Origin: JAEZRQ01 sp049294415
Lineage (GTDB): Bacteria; Patescibacteriota; Patescibacteriia; Patescibacteriales; UBA12465
Direction: 5' to 3'
Assembly (NCBI GenBank): GCA_049294415.1
Contig: JBAQCS010000069.1
Span: 1 to 7,138 of the forward strand
Length of the DNA: 7,138 bases
The translations under genes were made by a program, and so were the position numbers. The notes under the pieces are model-generated. The model had not been told where the DNA came from, ran no database searches, and worked only from the letters and a program-made list of their open reading frames with translations. The stretch's first letter is position 1. Each line of letters starts with the position of its first letter. Positions 6,058 through 7,138 of the stretch are shown here, piece after piece.

Positions 6058-6436
6058 ATTTCAAATCAAAGTAAATAGCGTAAGCAATAGCAATAAAAGA
6101 AGACACAAAAATAATAATATAATTCCATTTTGCTAAACTAGTTTGCAGGCCATTTAGAACTTTAACTAAAGCCTGTTTTTCTTCTGGTGCTAAGGGTGTA
6201 TTGTTTTCAATTTTTTCTACTAATTTAAATTCAGTAACAAGCTCGTCGCGGCGATTTTCTATTTTGTAACGATGCCAGAAATACCAAGTAAAACCAATAG
6301 TACCAATATACCAAGTTACATCTACCCAGTAGTCACTGTAATCATTTAAAACTATAATAGCGCGGTAAGCGATGGTAGCAATGACTCCTATAGTGAAGAA
6401 AAAGAGGTGTTTAAAGATCTTTTTATTAGTTGGCAT
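6056..6436 (-). CDS. Small three-helix membrane protein, conserved hypothetical
   Basis: This 126-residue integral membrane protein has three predicted helices: about 11-29, 36-55 and 105-122. Between the second and third lies a charged loop (56-100: WHRYKIENRRDELVTEFKLVEKIE and a Pro/Glu-rich segment) likely to be a helical, possibly coiled-coil, cytoplasmic part. The motif WYIGTIGFTWYFWHRY (42-57) is distinctive. I remember similar short proteins as conserved hypotheticals in Patescibacteria, but no function is known to me. The start ATG at 6434-6436 lacks a Shine-Dalgarno sequence. The gene is convergent with the exported orphan and divergent from the 6497 gene, with which it shares a 60-base promoter gap. 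Confidence 0.85.
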   Translation of the reverse strand: MPTNKKIFKHLFFFTIGVIATIAYRAIIVLNDYSDYWVDVTWYIGTIGFTWYFWHRYKIENRRDELVTEFKLVEKIENNTPLAPEEKQALVKVLNGLQTSLAKWNYIIIFVSSFIAIAYAIYFDLK

Positions 6437-6465
6437 ATATTATTTATTAATAAGTTATTACTTAT

Positions 6466-6474
6466 ATTTTAGCA
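6466..6474 (-). promoter_or_regulatory. Possible extended -10 promoter of the three-helix membrane protein
   Basis: Read on the minus strand, TGCTAAAAT (6474-6466) is a TG-N-TAAAAT extended -10 element. It would start transcription near 6459 and give a leader of about 23 bases. The -35 position is not recognisable. It lies about 10 bases from the plus-strand -10 element at 6482-6490, so polymerase could hardly occupy both at once. Confidence 0.4.
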
Positions 6475-6481
6475 TAATTCT

Positions 6482-6490
6482 TGTTATAAT
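6482..6490 (+). promoter_or_regulatory. Extended -10 promoter giving a leaderless mRNA
   Basis: TGTTATAAT (TG, one base, perfect TATAAT at 6485-6490) ends 6 bases before the ATG at 6497. The usual start point, about 7 bases after the -10 box, falls on the A of the ATG itself. The -35 region (TTATAT at 6462-6467) is weak, which extended -10 promoters tolerate. The lack of any Shine-Dalgarno sequence agrees with leaderless translation. Confidence 0.65.
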
Positions 6491-6496
6491 GAATAT

Positions 6497-7003
6497 ATGA
6501 AGCCGAAAAAAGTCAAAGTGCACGATAAGATGCAGCCTAATTATAGCTATGAGCTAACTGAGCCCATAGGCCGTAATTTTAATCCAGAATTTAAACCAGA
6601 TTTAACGCCTCAAGAGATGTTAAAATTGGGAATTTTTGGCGGCGTCTATATGCGTGATTGCGGAAGGGAATTTCCGGCTAGCTGGTTTAAGACTGCTAAA
6701 TTTTCGCCAGATAAACCCAATAAAAAATATAACTACTTTGGTGTAATGGCTAGTCAGTCTTTAGCAATTTGGCGAGCTAAGGGTTGGATTAATCGCGATG
6801 ATCCTCGTGGTTGGTTTCAATGGTATTGTCGTTATTATCTAGGTAGACGTCATCCTGACGACACCAGACAAATTAAACGATGGAAAGCCATGAAAAGACA
6901 CGTGGCTCAAATTGTGCAAAATTGTCGGCCAGGTGATTTAAATTGCAGAAGGCGTCAGCGGCAGGCTTTACTTCATTGGGCTTATAATAGTGGTGTTAAA
7001 TAA
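6497..7003 (+). CDS. Conserved Trp/Arg-rich hypothetical protein
   Basis: This 168-residue soluble, very basic protein has no signal peptide or membrane segment. Its core is densely patterned: LGIFGGVYMRDCGREFPASWF (44-64), NYFGVMASQSLAIWRAKGWI (79-98), DDPRGWFQWYCRYYLGRR (101-118), DDTRQIKRWKAMKRHVAQI (121-139) and CRRRQRQALLHWAYNS (150-165). Seven Trp, four Cys (C55, C111, C143, C150) and clusters of Arg/Lys suggest a compact helical fold that may bind nucleic acid or another anion, which is inference only. I recall closely similar proteins in Patescibacteria and, unusually, in fungi and algae, always uncharacterised. This memory needs a search. The ATG is fixed by the extended -10 element 6 bases upstream. 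The peroxiredoxin gene begins 15 bases after its stop, so the two are probably co-transcribed. Confidence 0.85.
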   Translation: MKPKKVKVHDKMQPNYSYELTEPIGRNFNPEFKPDLTPQEMLKLGIFGGVYMRDCGREFPASWFKTAKFSPDKPNKKYNYFGVMASQSLAIWRAKGWINRDDPRGWFQWYCRYYLGRRHPDDTRQIKRWKAMKRHVAQIVQNCRPGDLNCRRRQRQALLHWAYNSGVK

Positions 7004-7018
7004 TTAATTTATAACTAT

Positions 7019-7138
7019 ATGTTGCAAGTTGGAATTAAGGCGCCGAATTTTTCCGCGCCAGATCAAAATAGAGTTATACATAGTTTAGCGGATTATAAGA
7101 ATAAGTGGATTCTGTTATATTTTTATCCACGTGACAAT
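7019..7138 (+). CDS. Bcp-type peroxiredoxin (N-terminal part, cut by window edge)
   Basis: The first 40 residues are visible: MLQVGIKAPNF (1-11), then SLADYKNKWILLYFYPRDN (22-40). The G-x-x-AP-F opening, the L-x-DY-K-N-K strand entry and YFYPRDN are the standard start of thioredoxin-fold peroxiredoxins of the AhpC/TSA-Bcp class, which reduce hydrogen peroxide and organic peroxides with thioredoxin. The peroxidatic cysteine normally follows within a few residues of PRDN (as TPGCT) and is just beyond the window. The start is an ATG without a Shine-Dalgarno sequence, 15 bases after the upstream stop. A TATAAT at 6983-6988 inside the upstream gene could add a local promoter. Bcp rather than 2-Cys AhpC is favoured by the PRDN motif. 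Confidence 0.9.
   Translation, partial: MLQVGIKAPNFSAPDQNRVIHSLADYKNKWILLYFYPRDN

Noticed and set aside
1..7138. CRISPR array, tRNA, rRNA, insertion sequence or phage genes
   Set aside because: No spaced direct repeats, clover-leaf-like stretches, transposase or integrase motifs were seen. All gaps are short and explained by promoters and terminators.

Overview
The window is AT-rich and densely coded, and it uses the standard bacterial code. One gene ends in TGA, no long frame reads through TGA, and glycine is encoded by ordinary GGN codons, so the TGA-as-glycine code of Gracilibacteria/SR1 does not apply. Gene content points to a Candidate Phyla Radiation (Patescibacteria) genome. It holds a short-form glucose-6-phosphate dehydrogenase, a cysteine-rich exported protein with a typical Patescibacteria architecture, a DUF2207 membrane protein with a glycine-rich tail, a small three-helix membrane protein, and a Trp/Arg-rich conserved hypothetical. 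This assignment rests on remembered family patterns, not on a search.

Layout. Positions 1-78 are the tail of an unidentified gene, closed by a strong intrinsic terminator (95-123). A good sigma70-type promoter (129-157) and a sharp 19-bp palindrome (162-180, resembling a CsoR/RcnR-family operator) precede a plus-strand cluster: zwf (196-1551), an exported Cys-rich protein (1556-2398) and a DUF2207 protein (2424-4151). A two-way terminator (4171-4200) separates this cluster from a convergent minus-strand gene (4221-5114), which looks like a degenerate DHH-family phosphoesterase. The gap 5115-5307 carries back-to-back promoters, one for that gene and one for an exported orphan protein (5308-6024). 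The orphan is the only gene here with a strong Shine-Dalgarno sequence. A second two-way terminator (6028-6057) separates it from a minus-strand three-helix membrane protein (6056-6436). A 60-bp divergent gap then leads to the Trp/Arg-rich hypothetical (6497-7003), whose extended -10 element sits so close to the ATG that the mRNA is probably leaderless. A peroxiredoxin gene begins at 7019 and runs off the window.

How the genes may work together. ZWF makes NADPH from glucose 6-phosphate, and a Bcp-type peroxiredoxin consumes reducing power to remove peroxides, so both ends of the window touch redox metabolism. They lie in different transcription units and no direct link can be shown. The two genes after zwf are envelope proteins and may simply share its transcript. 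No rRNA, tRNA, CRISPR array, insertion sequence or integrase was seen. The clearest candidates for new biology are the palindromic operator over the zwf start site, the leaderless-type promoters, the degenerate DHH protein, and the uncharacterised families at 1556, 5308 and 6497.
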